This document shows positions 8,818 through 16,613 of a stretch of 23,857 nucleotides of DNA, in pieces. The stretch spans positions 1-23,857 of IMG/VR virus record IMGVR_UViG_3300024048_000016; one strand, written 5' to 3'. The translations under genes were made by a program, and so were the position numbers. Numbering within the stretch: position 1 is the first letter of the stretch; every line of letters begins with the position of its first letter. The notes below the pieces were generated by a model. The model made no database searches and was not told the origin of the DNA. It was given only the letters and a program-made list of their open reading frames with translations. Source of the stretch: a virus.

Positions 8818-11715
8818 TTAGTTATATGTCCTCAACCAAAACTGGATCATAAGTATGGTTAATGGAAGCGGAACATCCTGCGTGACAATGACTCCCGCTT
8901 CCTCATCGTAACCACCCTCGTACTTTAACTTCTTATAGCCGGAATACAAGGGAGTTGTTTCGTCCATGGGATCACTTGCTATGCGGAAGGGTGCTTCCAT
9001 TTCCAGTTCTCTATCGTCAATGGTTATTAGTGAGAAACCTACGCTTTTATGTACCGCGAGGACTACTTGGGCAACACGTTTTTTACGCGCTTGTGATCCA
9101 CCATCTGCTAACTCAGACTCAATATTCATCGGCTGAAGTGTGCTTGTATAGCCTAATCCTATCAGTGCCTTGTTCACATAAGTATCTAAAGCAACCTCAC
9201 TTCCCGCAGAAACAACTTCATCCGGCAGCAAGGTATAATCGCCTATAACCTTAACCGTATTAAATCTTAAATGGGTCAATCCAGTAATGGTTTTTGTCAC
9301 TTTCTGAAAAGCTAGATAATGAAAATTATACCCGTGTCCCGCATCGGCGGCAGACCAGTTTGCGCTTCCTGGCTCATTCTGAATCTTGAATACTGCTCCC
9401 GCTACACCATAAACGGTGAATACTTCATTTAAGAAGGGGAACGCTTCCGCAACTGTGGGTTGAGCAGGATCGGCTAAAACTCTAATTTTATCTCCATCGG
9501 TAAATCCATGTCCTGCGATGCTGAACGCAAATGGTGTGTCCGCAGTCTGTCCGGCTGCACCAACAAGGATATCATCCCCACCGTCGTACTCCAGTCCACT
9601 GTCCACAAACCATGATTCTTCAATTGAGTCCGGAATGACCATTGTAGTGAACCGTTCAAGGTATCTGACATAAGTGGCAGTCGTAAGCAGTCTTTCAACT
9701 GAAACCCACAACTCGTCACTTGCTTCATTCGGTATAACCGCGATGCTTTCAACCGTGCCGTTTATATCGTGTCTGTGCCATGCAAAAACCTGTTGTTCCT
9801 TCTCATAGGTAAAGGCTGCAAGGACACCATCTGTCCTTAAACACCATAAAATAGGGTACGGATTCTGCTGAAACTTAATATCTATAATGCCAGTCTCGGT
9901 AATATGCTCAGACATAATGCTCATATCCGGGGACTGATACAATTCAGACTGGTAGTCATATGCCATTTCACGAACCTTACGACCACCGCGCTGAACAAAA
10001 AATATAATATTATTAACGGCGATTGCCTGGATATCTTCGCTACCATATGTGCTTTGGCGTTTCGCGGAGGTATTTACAGGTGTCATGGGTTCACCGTTCT
10101 TATTTGATCCGATGATCCATTCATCCCCGTTTGTCCCGATCAATAATTTATTATGAGGGACCATCCATAGAATTGCGTTCACTTTATCTGATGCAAGTGT
10201 GTAAATCAGTGCAGAAGTATCAAATACTCCAGTTGTCAGATTTTCATAGTCTGCGATTTTAGTCAACCAAATGGTTAGCGGTTGGTCTGCATTCCCACCA
10301 AAACATAAACGTTCTTCGTAAAATGCTATTGAACGAGGATATGCATATTCACCACCCCATGCGCCCCATGCCCATGCTGAATAAGTAGCAGTAATTGAAG
10401 TGTGTGGATAGGCAGAGTTTGCGGGGGCAGTCTCGTCTTGCATCATCTGAAGAGTGACCAACCATGCATTAGTATAGTCGACAATCTTATAAATATTAAA
10501 ATTGTAAGGATCTTCAACATTCAAGTCGACCTTAACCCGTCCACCATCATCTAAAATATATTCAACTCGGTAAAGGACTCCATCGACCTCTTCTTCTCCG
10601 TCATCCTTAACATTATTATCACTATCAGAAGAATAAGTGCGAGCCATTACCCAAGTTGTTCCACCATCGTAAGAGCGTTGCAGTTCAATTGTGCCGTCCC
10701 ACGTTCCGTGAGTAATTAAATTCCAAGTTCCTTTAACTGCCAACTCATCGGAGGTGTCAGATACAGCGGTAAGTGTACTCGTAATCGAAGTATCTTCTCT
10801 CGGAGTCTTAATCAAAATATATTTGCCAACATCATCCCCAGTGAAATTTTCGTTAAATGAGACTCCTGTAACCAGGGTTCCCTTTGTAAAATCTATTGTG
10901 GCTATAGTGGCAGTCCAAGGGGCATTCGCAGTTGCCGGATTCGTGTAATCTTCATATTCACTAATATCCCTATCGGCTTTATAAATTGTCCCGCCTTGAT
11001 CAACCAACGCATCCTCGGGGTAACTAACCCCATCTTGCCATGTACTGGGAGTATTCGCAGTCGTAACTGTAATTCCCATTTTCTTCTCAGTATCAATATT
11101 TTCATCCTTGAATGCCTGGTATACAAAGTCAACCTTTTCAAGTGTCCAATCTGCTGCTCCAGTAGTGGTCAATTTGTGAACCTCGTGATCCGGATGGACA
11201 ATATACATAGTATCAGCACTCTGAACCGCTTTAAGCTTAAAAGCCTCCGCAGCAGTCCACGGTGTCCAAATTTCATAGGGAGCCTGTGTAATCCAGTAGT
11301 CTGTGTCATTTACCGCGTGACCAATACCCGCTTGAATATTATAATAAGCGGCTCCACCACTTGAAACCCAGTCACCTGGAATGTAAGAGGTCGCTGCATT
11401 ATACGCAGCTAAATCTCCAACCTCAATATCTACTTGCGCCCCCGAAGTGAAAACACGGATATAATTTTCGCCAAATTCTAAAACGTAGGATAAAGCATTG
11501 CTCCGTGCAAATTCAACGATTCGGGTAGCATCATCGGAATCTTTAACAGTATCAATATATTCTGTCCCGGGACGACGAGTTGCTGCGCCTTGAGATAGAA
11601 CAAAGAAGTTTTCCAGTTGTTTGCAGCCGGTGTGGTATTTTTCAATATCGGTGCGCCTATCAAGTAAAGGAGATAATTCGCCACCACCGAAGCTAGTTAG
11701 AACAGGAGTTGACAT
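8818..11715 (-). CDS. Tail tubular protein B (T7 gp12-like nozzle) with sugar-binding-like insertions
   Basis: This is a 965-residue protein; T7 gp12 is about 794. The N-terminus is diagnostic: FGGGELSPLLDRRTDIEKY, then ENFFVLSQGAATRRPGTEY (residues 35-53), then YVLEFGENYIRVF. The middle has the propeller-like repeats of the family, including YPRSIAFYEERLCFGG and LIGTNGDEWIIG. Two inserted modules (residues about 104-141 and 224-268) look like small CBM5/12-type carbohydrate-binding modules: YIPGDWVSSGGAAYY then DYW, and WQDGVSYPEDALV then GGTIYKA and W. The protein forms the tail nozzle below the gp11-like adaptor and anchors the fibres. GAGG precedes the ATG. The gp11-like gene ends 3 nt upstream, so the two are almost certainly translated together. 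Confidence 0.9.
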   Translation of the reverse strand: MSTPVLTSFGGGELSPLLDRRTDIEKYHTGCKQLENFFVLSQGAATRRPGTEYIDTVKDSDDATRIVEFARSNALSYVLEFGENYIRVFTSGAQVDIEVGDLAAYNAATSYIPGDWVSSGGAAYYNIQAGIGHAVNDTDYWITQAPYEIWTPWTAAEAFKLKAVQSADTMYIVHPDHEVHKLTTTGAADWTLEKVDFVYQAFKDENIDTEKKMGITVTTANTPSTWQDGVSYPEDALVDQGGTIYKADRDISEYEDYTNPATANAPWTATIATIDFTKGTLVTGVSFNENFTGDDVGKYILIKTPREDTSITSTLTAVSDTSDELAVKGTWNLITHGTWDGTIELQRSYDGGTTWVMARTYSSDSDNNVKDDGEEEVDGVLYRVEYILDDGGRVKVDLNVEDPYNFNIYKIVDYTNAWLVTLQMMQDETAPANSAYPHTSITATYSAWAWGAWGGEYAYPRSIAFYEERLCFGGNADQPLTIWLTKIADYENLTTGVFDTSALIYTLASDKVNAILWMVPHNKLLIGTNGDEWIIGSNKNGEPMTPVNTSAKRQSTYGSEDIQAIAVNNIIFFVQRGGRKVREMAYDYQSELYQSPDMSIMSEHITETGIIDIKFQQNPYPILWCLRTDGVLAAFTYEKEQQVFAWHRHDINGTVESIAVIPNEASDELWVSVERLLTTATYVRYLERFTTMVIPDSIEESWFVDSGLEYDGGDDILVGAAGQTADTPFAFSIAGHGFTDGDKIRVLADPAQPTVAEAFPFLNEVFTVYGVAGAVFKIQNEPGSANWSAADAGHGYNFHYLAFQKVTKTITGLTHLRFNTVKVIGDYTLLPDEVVSAGSEVALDTYVNKALIGLGYTSTLQPMNIESELADGGSQARKKRVAQVVLAVHKSVGFSLITIDDRELEMEAPFRIASDPMDETTPLYSGYKKLKYEGGYDEEAGVIVTQDVPLPLTILMIQFWLRTYN

Positions 11716-11717
11716 TA

Positions 11718-12317
11718 TTACCTCACATTGTTACGCGCTTGACCGGCATTTATTCCTTGTCTACGAGAATCCAACCATACAGATTTATGAGCCTCCATGC
11801 GAGTCCCTTCGTTGGCATCAAATCCACGGGCATCTGACCAAGCTTTACCTAACTGTTCGGCAATTACATTTAATAGCGTTCCATTCTCAACAAGAGAATA
11901 TGCCATAGCAAGTGCTAGTTCTAAATAAATCACTTTTCGGCAGAGAGGGTCAAGGTCATCCGGATCATCGGGATTACCCAAGTAAAGAATTTTTGCGGTT
12001 CCTTCATCGGTTTTTAACATGCGCCCTTCAATTACCCATTCATATTCTGTATCTTCCATGCGGAGGACACGAAGGCATTTGGGATTATTAGGGAGCGGAT
12101 ATGCGTATTCCCATCCATGTTTATCATAGGTGGAATCTTGGGCAAGTTCGGTGCGGAATAAAGCGCAGTTCCAGTTATGTGCGCGAAGTACTTCTTCAAC
12201 GGTTTGATCGTACATTTCATTGCAAAGTTTTGCGTTCTTGGATTCTTCGTCTAAGGACTGAATGGTTTGCTCTCCCACTCTTCTTAGTGCCTGGTTACAT
12301 AAAGATACTTTAGACAT
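11718..12317 (-). CDS. Tail tubular protein A (T7 gp11-like adaptor)
   Basis: This 199-residue protein has the size of T7 gp11 (196 aa). Family features are visible: an N-terminal helix with LCNQALRRVGEQTIQSLDE, then AKLCNEMYDQTVEEVLRAHNWNCA with the conserved WNCA, then YAYPLPNNPKCLRVLRM and a central YEWVIEGRML strand. The C-terminal helix contains LALAMAYSLVENGTL. The protein forms the 12-mer ring between portal and nozzle. GGAG precedes the start. The gene begins directly below a strong terminator hairpin with no promoter in between, so its expression should depend on readthrough. Confidence 0.9.
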   Translation of the reverse strand: MSKVSLCNQALRRVGEQTIQSLDEESKNAKLCNEMYDQTVEEVLRAHNWNCALFRTELAQDSTYDKHGWEYAYPLPNNPKCLRVLRMEDTEYEWVIEGRMLKTDEGTAKILYLGNPDDPDDLDPLCRKVIYLELALAMAYSLVENGTLLNVIAEQLGKAWSDARGFDANEGTRMEAHKSVWLDSRRQGINAGQARNNVR

Positions 12318-12335
12318 GCTTCTCTCCTTTTATTT

Positions 12336-12384
12336 AAAAAAGGGCAGCTACGATAAGCGAAATAAATCTCTTACCGCAACTGCC
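12336..12384 (-). terminator. Strong intrinsic terminator between the capsid and tail genes
   Basis: On the minus strand the arms at 12370-12384 and 12343-12357 form a 15-bp stem (three G-U pairs) with a 12-nt loop, followed by CTTTTTT. The run of T ends about 9 nt before the SD of the gp11-like gene, and no promoter is seen between them. Confidence 0.8.
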
Positions 12385-12402
12385 ACAAACCGAAGGGGAA
12401 AA

Positions 12403-12894
12403 TTAGTCAGTAACGTAGTAGATGACTCCGGCAAGAGTATCACCATTCGCTAATGCTACTGTTGGGCTTGTTGCTCTGAGAGTAACACCGTCCTTGCTTT
12501 CAAAGACATATGTTCCTGCATCAAGTCCAACCTGTACGCTACATAGTGGGAAATATCCGGCAGTTTCAACAGAAACGGCAGCATCTAACCCATTAGGGTC
12601 AGCAGTTACAGTATCACCATCTTCATCAGTATAAGCATCCCAACCGATATCAACTGTTTCACTTCCTGTGACCCAATTAATATACAGTGCTGAAAGTTTA
12701 CCGAGAAGACGAACTTTTCCGGCAGGAAGTTTGCACAGTGCAACTGAACTTCCGATATCTCCTACTCCGTCCTGGGTATGAGAAACGAACATAGACCGAA
12801 CACGACCTTTCCAAGTCGCAGTATCCAACTTAGTAGGTGGAACATCTGTATAAACTTTATCATACTCGATTGATTCTTGAGTTGTAATAGACAT
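12403..12894 (-). CDS. Probable capsid accessory or decoration protein
   Basis: This 163-residue beta-rich protein is encoded immediately after the major capsid gene. Visible features are an early HT segment (FVSHTQDGVGDIGSSVALCK), a LPAGKVRLLGKLSALYINW strand-turn-strand, then VDIGWDAYTDEDGDTVTAD and a C-terminal TLRATSPTVALANGDTLAG. Proteins with this pattern (LPaG..., ...iGw.ayt) frequently follow the capsid gene in podoviruses and siphoviruses, where they are usually left unnamed. A capsid-binding role is inferred from position and fold type only. AGGAG precedes the start, and the gene is bracketed by terminator hairpins on both sides, so it probably has its own expression level, between capsid and tail proteins. 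Confidence 0.6.
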   Translation of the reverse strand: MSITTQESIEYDKVYTDVPPTKLDTATWKGRVRSMFVSHTQDGVGDIGSSVALCKLPAGKVRLLGKLSALYINWVTGSETVDIGWDAYTDEDGDTVTADPNGLDAAVSVETAGYFPLCSVQVGLDAGTYVFESKDGVTLRATSPTVALANGDTLAGVIYYVTD

Positions 12895-12916
12895 TTAAAA
12901 ATCTCCTGTTTAAATT

Positions 12917-12945
12917 AAAAATTAAGGGGCTAAATAAATAACCCC
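12917..12945 (-). terminator. Intrinsic terminator after the major capsid gene
   Basis: On the minus strand GGGGTTA and TAGCCCC pair (7 bp with one G-U) around a 6-nt loop at 12926-12945, followed by TTAATTTTT. It starts 11 nt after the capsid stop. The T tract is interrupted, so partial readthrough is likely. T7 also has its terminator just after gene 10. Confidence 0.7.
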
Positions 12946-12956
12946 ATTATCTGCGA

Positions 12957-13850
12957 TTAGGCAGGACTTTGGTCACATAGAATTTGAACCACTTTCTCTT
13001 CTTCAACACGAGTTGAACCCGCGCTCAAGCAAAGATAAACACGAACGTTGAATTTCTTACCTGGATCAACGCCAATGTTAGTAGTGATATCCATATTGAC
13101 ATTCAATCCGAGGCCGGACTTAGCAAATGCAAAGTTGGTACGGATGTCTGTCGCTGAATCATGTCCCGTGCGCTGAGTTTGAACAAAGTCAAATCCCATG
13201 AAACGAGAAACCTCACCATCAACCAAAGCTTTAACCGCAGCATAGTCTGAACTAGTTATCTGAGTTGTTGCCAACAGATCATCTTTCTGTTCTTGGGCGC
13301 AAACGTAACAAAGTTTGTTCATTGGATGCTCGATGTCCACTTCATTCACTCCGAAGAGGGATTTAGCAGCAATCAGTTTTGCAATAGTAAGACCAATGTT
13401 TGCTCCACCCAAGTCAACCGCAACTTTCTGAGTAGATGGGAGTGCTACGGCAGTAGTTCCACGTTTACCAGTATATGCAGTTCCGGTAGCTGCTGCGATG
13501 ATAAAATCATCAAGCCCACGACCGAGAGTGTAAGATCCATTGATAGAATAAGAAGAGGTTGGATCGATGAGCATTTTAACTTTATCCTGCTTGTCAATCA
13601 TGTCGCCCCATTCAATATCTTGAGGTGTGACTGCCCTGCGAAGATGAGGAGTACTCATAATCGGGGTGTCGCCGTGACGTTCTGTGATTTCCTGGTAGTC
13701 AACTTCATCAATCTGTTCGAAAAATACTCGTTCAGCTTGATCAGTTTTTACCCAAACTTTATCACGAAGTTTTGAGCCTTTTTGCTGAGAAAGGATAGTA
13801 ATCATATTACTATATTGTTCCCTAAAGGCAGTTTCAATGTATACAGACAT
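12957..13850 (-). CDS. Major capsid protein
   Basis: This 297-residue protein is encoded after the scaffold and before the tail tube genes, as expected for a podovirus. The N-terminus is helical (MSVYIETAFREQYSNMI), then LRDKVWVKT, then RHGDTPIMSTPHLRRAV and IDKQDKVKMLIDPTSSY. The mid-protein GRGLDDFIIAAATG helix and the ITSSDYAAVKALVDGEVSRF then MGFDFV segment are hallmarks I associate with the HK97-fold capsid family found in many short-tailed and long-tailed phages. The C-terminus is strand-rich and includes VYLCLSAGSTRVEEEKVVQI. The start has AGGAG upstream. Transcription is likely from its own strong promoter (13978-14006), and a terminator lies just below the gene. Subunit identity is secure; T number and processing are not visible. 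Confidence 0.9.
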   Translation of the reverse strand: MSVYIETAFREQYSNMITILSQQKGSKLRDKVWVKTDQAERVFFEQIDEVDYQEITERHGDTPIMSTPHLRRAVTPQDIEWGDMIDKQDKVKMLIDPTSSYSINGSYTLGRGLDDFIIAAATGTAYTGKRGTTAVALPSTQKVAVDLGGANIGLTIAKLIAAKSLFGVNEVDIEHPMNKLCYVCAQEQKDDLLATTQITSSDYAAVKALVDGEVSRFMGFDFVQTQRTGHDSATDIRTNFAFAKSGLGLNVNMDITTNIGVDPGKKFNVRVYLCLSAGSTRVEEEKVVQILCDQSPA

Positions 13851-13884
13851 AATAGTCTCCTGTTAAATTTACGATTTAAAATAC

Positions 13885-13923
13885 GAAAAAATAATTAGAA
13901 GATTATCGGTAGTCCGGTCTTCT
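13885..13923 (-). other. Bulged hairpin with T tract in the capsid mRNA leader
   Basis: On the minus strand AGAAG and ACCGG pair with CTTCT and CCGAT around ACTA, with a 3-nt AAT bulge. AATTATTTTTT follows. It lies between the capsid promoter and the capsid SD, so it could be a weak attenuator, an RNase III site or a stabilising element. A pairing is visible; the role is inferred. Confidence 0.45.
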
Positions 13924-13943
13924 GACAAAAATAAAATTGCCAG

Positions 13944-13961
13944 ATTCCGCTAAAGCAGAAT
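13944..13961 (-). other. Hairpin near the 5' end of the predicted capsid transcript
   Basis: On the minus strand ATTCTGC pairs with GCGGAAT (7 bp, one G-U) around TTTA. It begins about 10 nt after the predicted transcription start. A 5' hairpin of this kind can protect an abundant mRNA from decay. Confidence 0.45.
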
Positions 13962-13977
13962 TATCTGATCTAAACTT

Positions 13978-14006
13978 ATGTTAGCATAATTGTTTTAGTT
14001 TATCAA
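13978..14006 (-). promoter_or_regulatory. Strong extended -10 sigma70 promoter for the capsid gene
   Basis: On the minus strand TTGATA (14001-14006) is followed after exactly 17 nt by TAACAT (13978-13983), with TGC directly before it as an extended -10. It lies directly below the terminator at 14048-14088. The predicted start is near 13971, giving a leader of about 120 nt with two hairpins. Confidence 0.7.
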
Positions 14007-14047
14007 GCTATTTTTGCGAAATTCGCCAATCTTTGGTAAAATCCTGC

Positions 14048-14088
14048 AAAAAAGAACCCCGCCCCCTATAGTTAAACAGGGAACGGGG
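14048..14088 (-). terminator. Intrinsic terminator after the scaffold gene
   Basis: On the minus strand CCCCGTTCCC pairs with GGGGGCGGGG (10 bp with two G-U pairs) around a 12-nt loop, followed by TTCTTTTTT. It should stop transcripts from the packaging genes before the capsid promoter. The opposite strand lacks a T tract, so it acts in one direction. Confidence 0.8.
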
Positions 14089-14109
14089 CAACCAAGGGAG
14101 GAGAGTTTT

Positions 14110-15096
14110 TTAACTTCCTTTAGGATACATCTGTTCAAAGTATCCAGTAATTTTCCTTTGTATGTTTTGATATTCGGGATGACTCGGGTCTTGATATCCT
14201 GGATGGGCTTGCAGTTCAGAGACTTTTCCTTTGATTGCTTCCACCGTTTCTGCTGCTGCGCCTTGACCTATACTCACAAGGGAGTCTTCTCCCATTGTCT
14301 GACTCAAGGCATACATGAACTTAGCAAATTTTGGAATCTTCTCAAGTCCAAATTCCTTGGCGATTTCGAATCCGTCAATCTTCTCAAGAGCAGCAGCACC
14401 CATTTCTAAATTATGGTCGTACTTGTCTGCCCATTCAGTTTTGAGTTCTTCGCGTTCTGCATCGAGACTACCCTCAATTTCACCAGTTCCGTTCTCCCAA
14501 GCATTTTTCTGCATGTCGTAAAATTCACCACGCAAACCTAATGTTTGTTCCGGAGTGAGATTATACTTCAATGCTTGATTGGCGAACCAATTTACCTGTT
14601 CTTGATCGTATGGCATTCCTTCCGGATGATTCTCCGGCTGCACCATTCCATAATCTTCAGCTTTTTCCGGAACTCCCATTGACTGGTAGAATTCCTTCTT
14701 ATGCTCATCAGAAACAAATTCTCCTGGTGCGAGCTTTTTACCAACCATTTTATTCGCATTGATCAAACTCTTCGCCATTCCTTCGATTGACTTGAAGTTT
14801 TTCATACTTGCGTTTTCTGCCAATTCGGGGAACTGAGACTGCCAGTTTTCCTGGAGCATACCTTTGTCGTCGGCAAGACCGGTAGTCTTGGGAGGATTAG
14901 TTTTGCTTTGATGGATTTGCGTGACCATATCATTGAAGGTATCTACTCCCTCCATGCTGCCACGGACATCCTCCCCAAGAGATGCTTTCCAGTCTGATGC
15001 GAAGTTACCCTCGGGGTTGACAATGAAGTCAGTCATAGTGCCAACATTAGCACCACCATCGTCGTCCGGTGCATCGTAAAAAAATAGGTTCTTCAT
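14110..15096 (-). CDS. Capsid assembly scaffolding protein
   Basis: This 328-residue protein is acidic, hydrophilic and mostly helical, lies directly upstream of the major capsid gene and has the size of T7 gp9 (about 307 aa). Visible features are WKASLGEDVRG near residue 36, the SLINANKMVGKKL segment (near 110), which recurs in podovirus scaffolds, then EFYQSMGVPEKAEDYGM and a central helix with EQTLGLRGEFYDMQKNAWE. The C-terminus (HPEYQNIQRKITGYFEQMYP) is Lys/Arg-containing and helical, as expected for the capsid-binding end. The motif set 'GxP..aedY' is a known scaffold or head-assembly pattern. AAGGAG precedes the ATG. It would leave the capsid before or during packaging. Confidence 0.85.
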   Translation of the reverse strand: MKNLFFYDAPDDDGGANVGTMTDFIVNPEGNFASDWKASLGEDVRGSMEGVDTFNDMVTQIHQSKTNPPKTTGLADDKGMLQENWQSQFPELAENASMKNFKSIEGMAKSLINANKMVGKKLAPGEFVSDEHKKEFYQSMGVPEKAEDYGMVQPENHPEGMPYDQEQVNWFANQALKYNLTPEQTLGLRGEFYDMQKNAWENGTGEIEGSLDAEREELKTEWADKYDHNLEMGAAALEKIDGFEIAKEFGLEKIPKFAKFMYALSQTMGEDSLVSIGQGAAAETVEAIKGKVSELQAHPGYQDPSHPEYQNIQRKITGYFEQMYPKGS

Positions 15097-15123
15097 AATA
15101 ATTTCTCCTTCGGTTTGTTTAGA

Positions 15124-15771
15124 TTATTTATAGTTAGCGTAATCTTTTTTCTTCTTCCTGTTTGCTGCTCTTGCTGCAAGGAACCGTTTGGCGACATTAA
15201 AGTTTTCATAAACTTCTTCCGCTAATTCCGGATAGTACTTTTCAGCCCAGTCGATTACATCGGGATGTTTAGTACCTTCTTCTCCTCCATCGGGACAAGG
15301 GGGGACACCGGGCAACTCATCCCATCCAAAAGGATTATGCTGACCTTTACGCTTGACGCGAATGGCGGGGGCAATTAATTCCGGATCAATAGCAACCTTT
15401 ACACCGTTGTGAAGGTCTTTGATGTCCTTGGTGAGTTTTTTGTTATCCTCAATTAGCATTTTTACCAATTCCGCATCAGTCGGGGCAGTAACCGCATCGG
15501 TTTCAATTGGTTCTTCGCTTTTCGGAACAAAGGTCGTCGATGCCTCGTTCTTTTCAGCCAGCTCTTCTTTCGGAGGCAAGAACGGTTTAGGTTCTTCCTT
15601 GGCAGTCGGTGCTGCTTTTAGATTTTTAATCACGGTCTTTGCCATCTTGGATGCGGGGATCAGATACTTTTCCTGTCCTTTCTCCATGATAGTTTTCCCA
15701 TCTACTACGGTCGCAACCAGTTCATCATTACGATGAATCTCATTGCCCTTAATTGTGTACTTTGTTGACAT
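15124..15771 (-). CDS. Charged phage protein between Bbp19-like and scaffold genes, function unknown
   Basis: The 215-residue reading starts at the ATG at 15771 because AAGGAG lies just upstream of it; the frame is open further up but has no ribosome site there. It overlaps the end of the Bbp19-like gene by 23 nt. The N-terminus folds as short strands (STKYTIKGNEIHRNDELVAT), then comes a Pro/Glu/Lys-rich disordered linker (residues about 55-110), a helix (DAELVKMLIEDNKKLTKDIKD), and a C-terminal domain with HNPFGWDELPGVPPCPDGGE and KYYPELAEEVYENFNVAKRF. The end is strongly basic (RKKKKDY). I do not recognise the family. Position suggests a head-assembly accessory protein. Confidence 0.6.
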   Translation of the reverse strand: MSTKYTIKGNEIHRNDELVATVVDGKTIMEKGQEKYLIPASKMAKTVIKNLKAAPTAKEEPKPFLPPKEELAEKNEASTTFVPKSEEPIETDAVTAPTDAELVKMLIEDNKKLTKDIKDLHNGVKVAIDPELIAPAIRVKRKGQHNPFGWDELPGVPPCPDGGEEGTKHPDVIDWAEKYYPELAEEVYENFNVAKRFLAARAANRKKKKDYANYK

Positions 15772-16051
15772 CTTTGTCTCCTTCTGGTTGTTTGTAATTA
15801 CTCGGCTTGTTTCCTTGCTTAACTGTGGATCGTTCCCCATTCAAGCGTTCTTCTATATAAAGGGATGGTGTTCGCATCCCCAAGGCAAGATATGTGTCAT
15901 ATGGATCACGCATAACGCATTTTGAATCTTTACCACAAAAACGATAAAGGTCTTCTAATACTCTTTCTCCGTGATGTCCGGAAAACACAATGTCATAAGA
16001 AGTATCCATGTCCTCTTGTGCTTGCTGCTCTTCCTTCATTTGTTCACTCAT
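15749..16051 (-). CDS. Bbp19-like phage protein
   Basis: This small 100-residue protein has the central motif FSGHHGERVLEDLYRFCG, then DPYDTYLALGMRTPSLYIEE. This matches, in my memory, the Bbp19-like family named after Bordetella phage BPP-1 (G..VL.dL, then a 'dp......G.R....I' segment). The family occurs next to head genes in many podoviruses and its function is unknown. The C-terminus is short, polar and probably disordered. AAGGA lies about 10 nt before the start. The gene sits in a run of four small genes between the portal and the scaffold, an interval that is empty in T7. Confidence 0.6.
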   Translation of the reverse strand: MSEQMKEEQQAQEDMDTSYDIVFSGHHGERVLEDLYRFCGKDSKCVMRDPYDTYLALGMRTPSLYIEERLNGERSTVKQGNKPSNYKQPEGDKDVNKVHN

Positions 16052-16067
16052 AAAATGGTTCCTTCGG

Positions 16068-16613
16068 TTACTTTAAGTACTTTTTTTGTTTCTTCGGATT
16101 ATTCTTCTCTATAAATTCTCTCCATTCTTTTTCATAAAGGCAATTTACTTTTACGCCTTTCTTTCTTACTATCTCAATAGCTTCAATTAAACCGGAAACA
16201 TAAATCTCATGGGCCATGCCTAACATGCAGACTCCAAATATATTTATCTCATCATAATCAATCGCATCTAAAATCATAATATTTATAGTGCAACTCTGTG
16301 CGTTATCTGGATAGTTAAGGTCATAACTCTTAATTATCTTTGCACCAGAGTCTTTATTCGCTTTCTTCCAGTTTCCTTTATATCTATTTTCTAGTGTCGA
16401 GATTGTGGACTCGTCGTGTAATTCATATATTCGTTGTGGATCCATCCAAGGATACCACATATACCAATCATTCAGAGTCCACGTATCTCCGTTTAATAAA
16501 TTCATAGAATCTATACCGAGGTTTTGAAAATCTGCTCGGTACAGTCCTACGATGTTAACTACTTTATGTAGTTGATGTGAACGTGATTGCTCCACTTGTA
16601 ACGATTTTCCCAT
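16068..16613 (-). CDS. Rossmann-like phage protein of unknown function
   Basis: The recognisable domain begins at VVNIVGLYRA (residues 18-27), which sets the start near or before residue 18. The only ATG in reach is at 16613, inside the 3' end of the upstream gene, giving 181 residues with a 50-nt overlap. A TTG at 16625 is also possible. Visible motifs are NGDTWTLNDWYMW (41-53), RIYELHDEST (61-70), YKGNWKK, and a C-terminal EINIFGVCMLGMAHEIY (122-138), then a helix and GVKV. This is the pattern of a Rossmann-like family seen in many phage head or tail regions, sometimes annotated as nucleotide-sugar or glycan related. Function is not known. Overlap suggests translational coupling. Confidence 0.6.
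   Translation of the reverse strand: MGKSLQVEQSRSHQLHKVVNIVGLYRADFQNLGIDSMNLLNGDTWTLNDWYMWYPWMDPQRIYELHDESTISTLENRYKGNWKKANKDSGAKIIKSYDLNYPDNAQSCTINIMILDAIDYDEINIFGVCMLGMAHEIYVSGLIEAIEIVRKKGVKVNCLYEKEWREFIEKNNPKKQKKYLK

Noticed and set aside
13293-13775. Rightward 160-aa frame opposite the capsid gene
   Set aside because: No SD, no recognisable domain, and fully opposite a secure capsid gene.
12317-14100. T7-type phage RNA polymerase promoters around the capsid gene
   Set aside because: No repeated 20-nt promoter-like sequence was seen; the visible promoters are sigma70-like.
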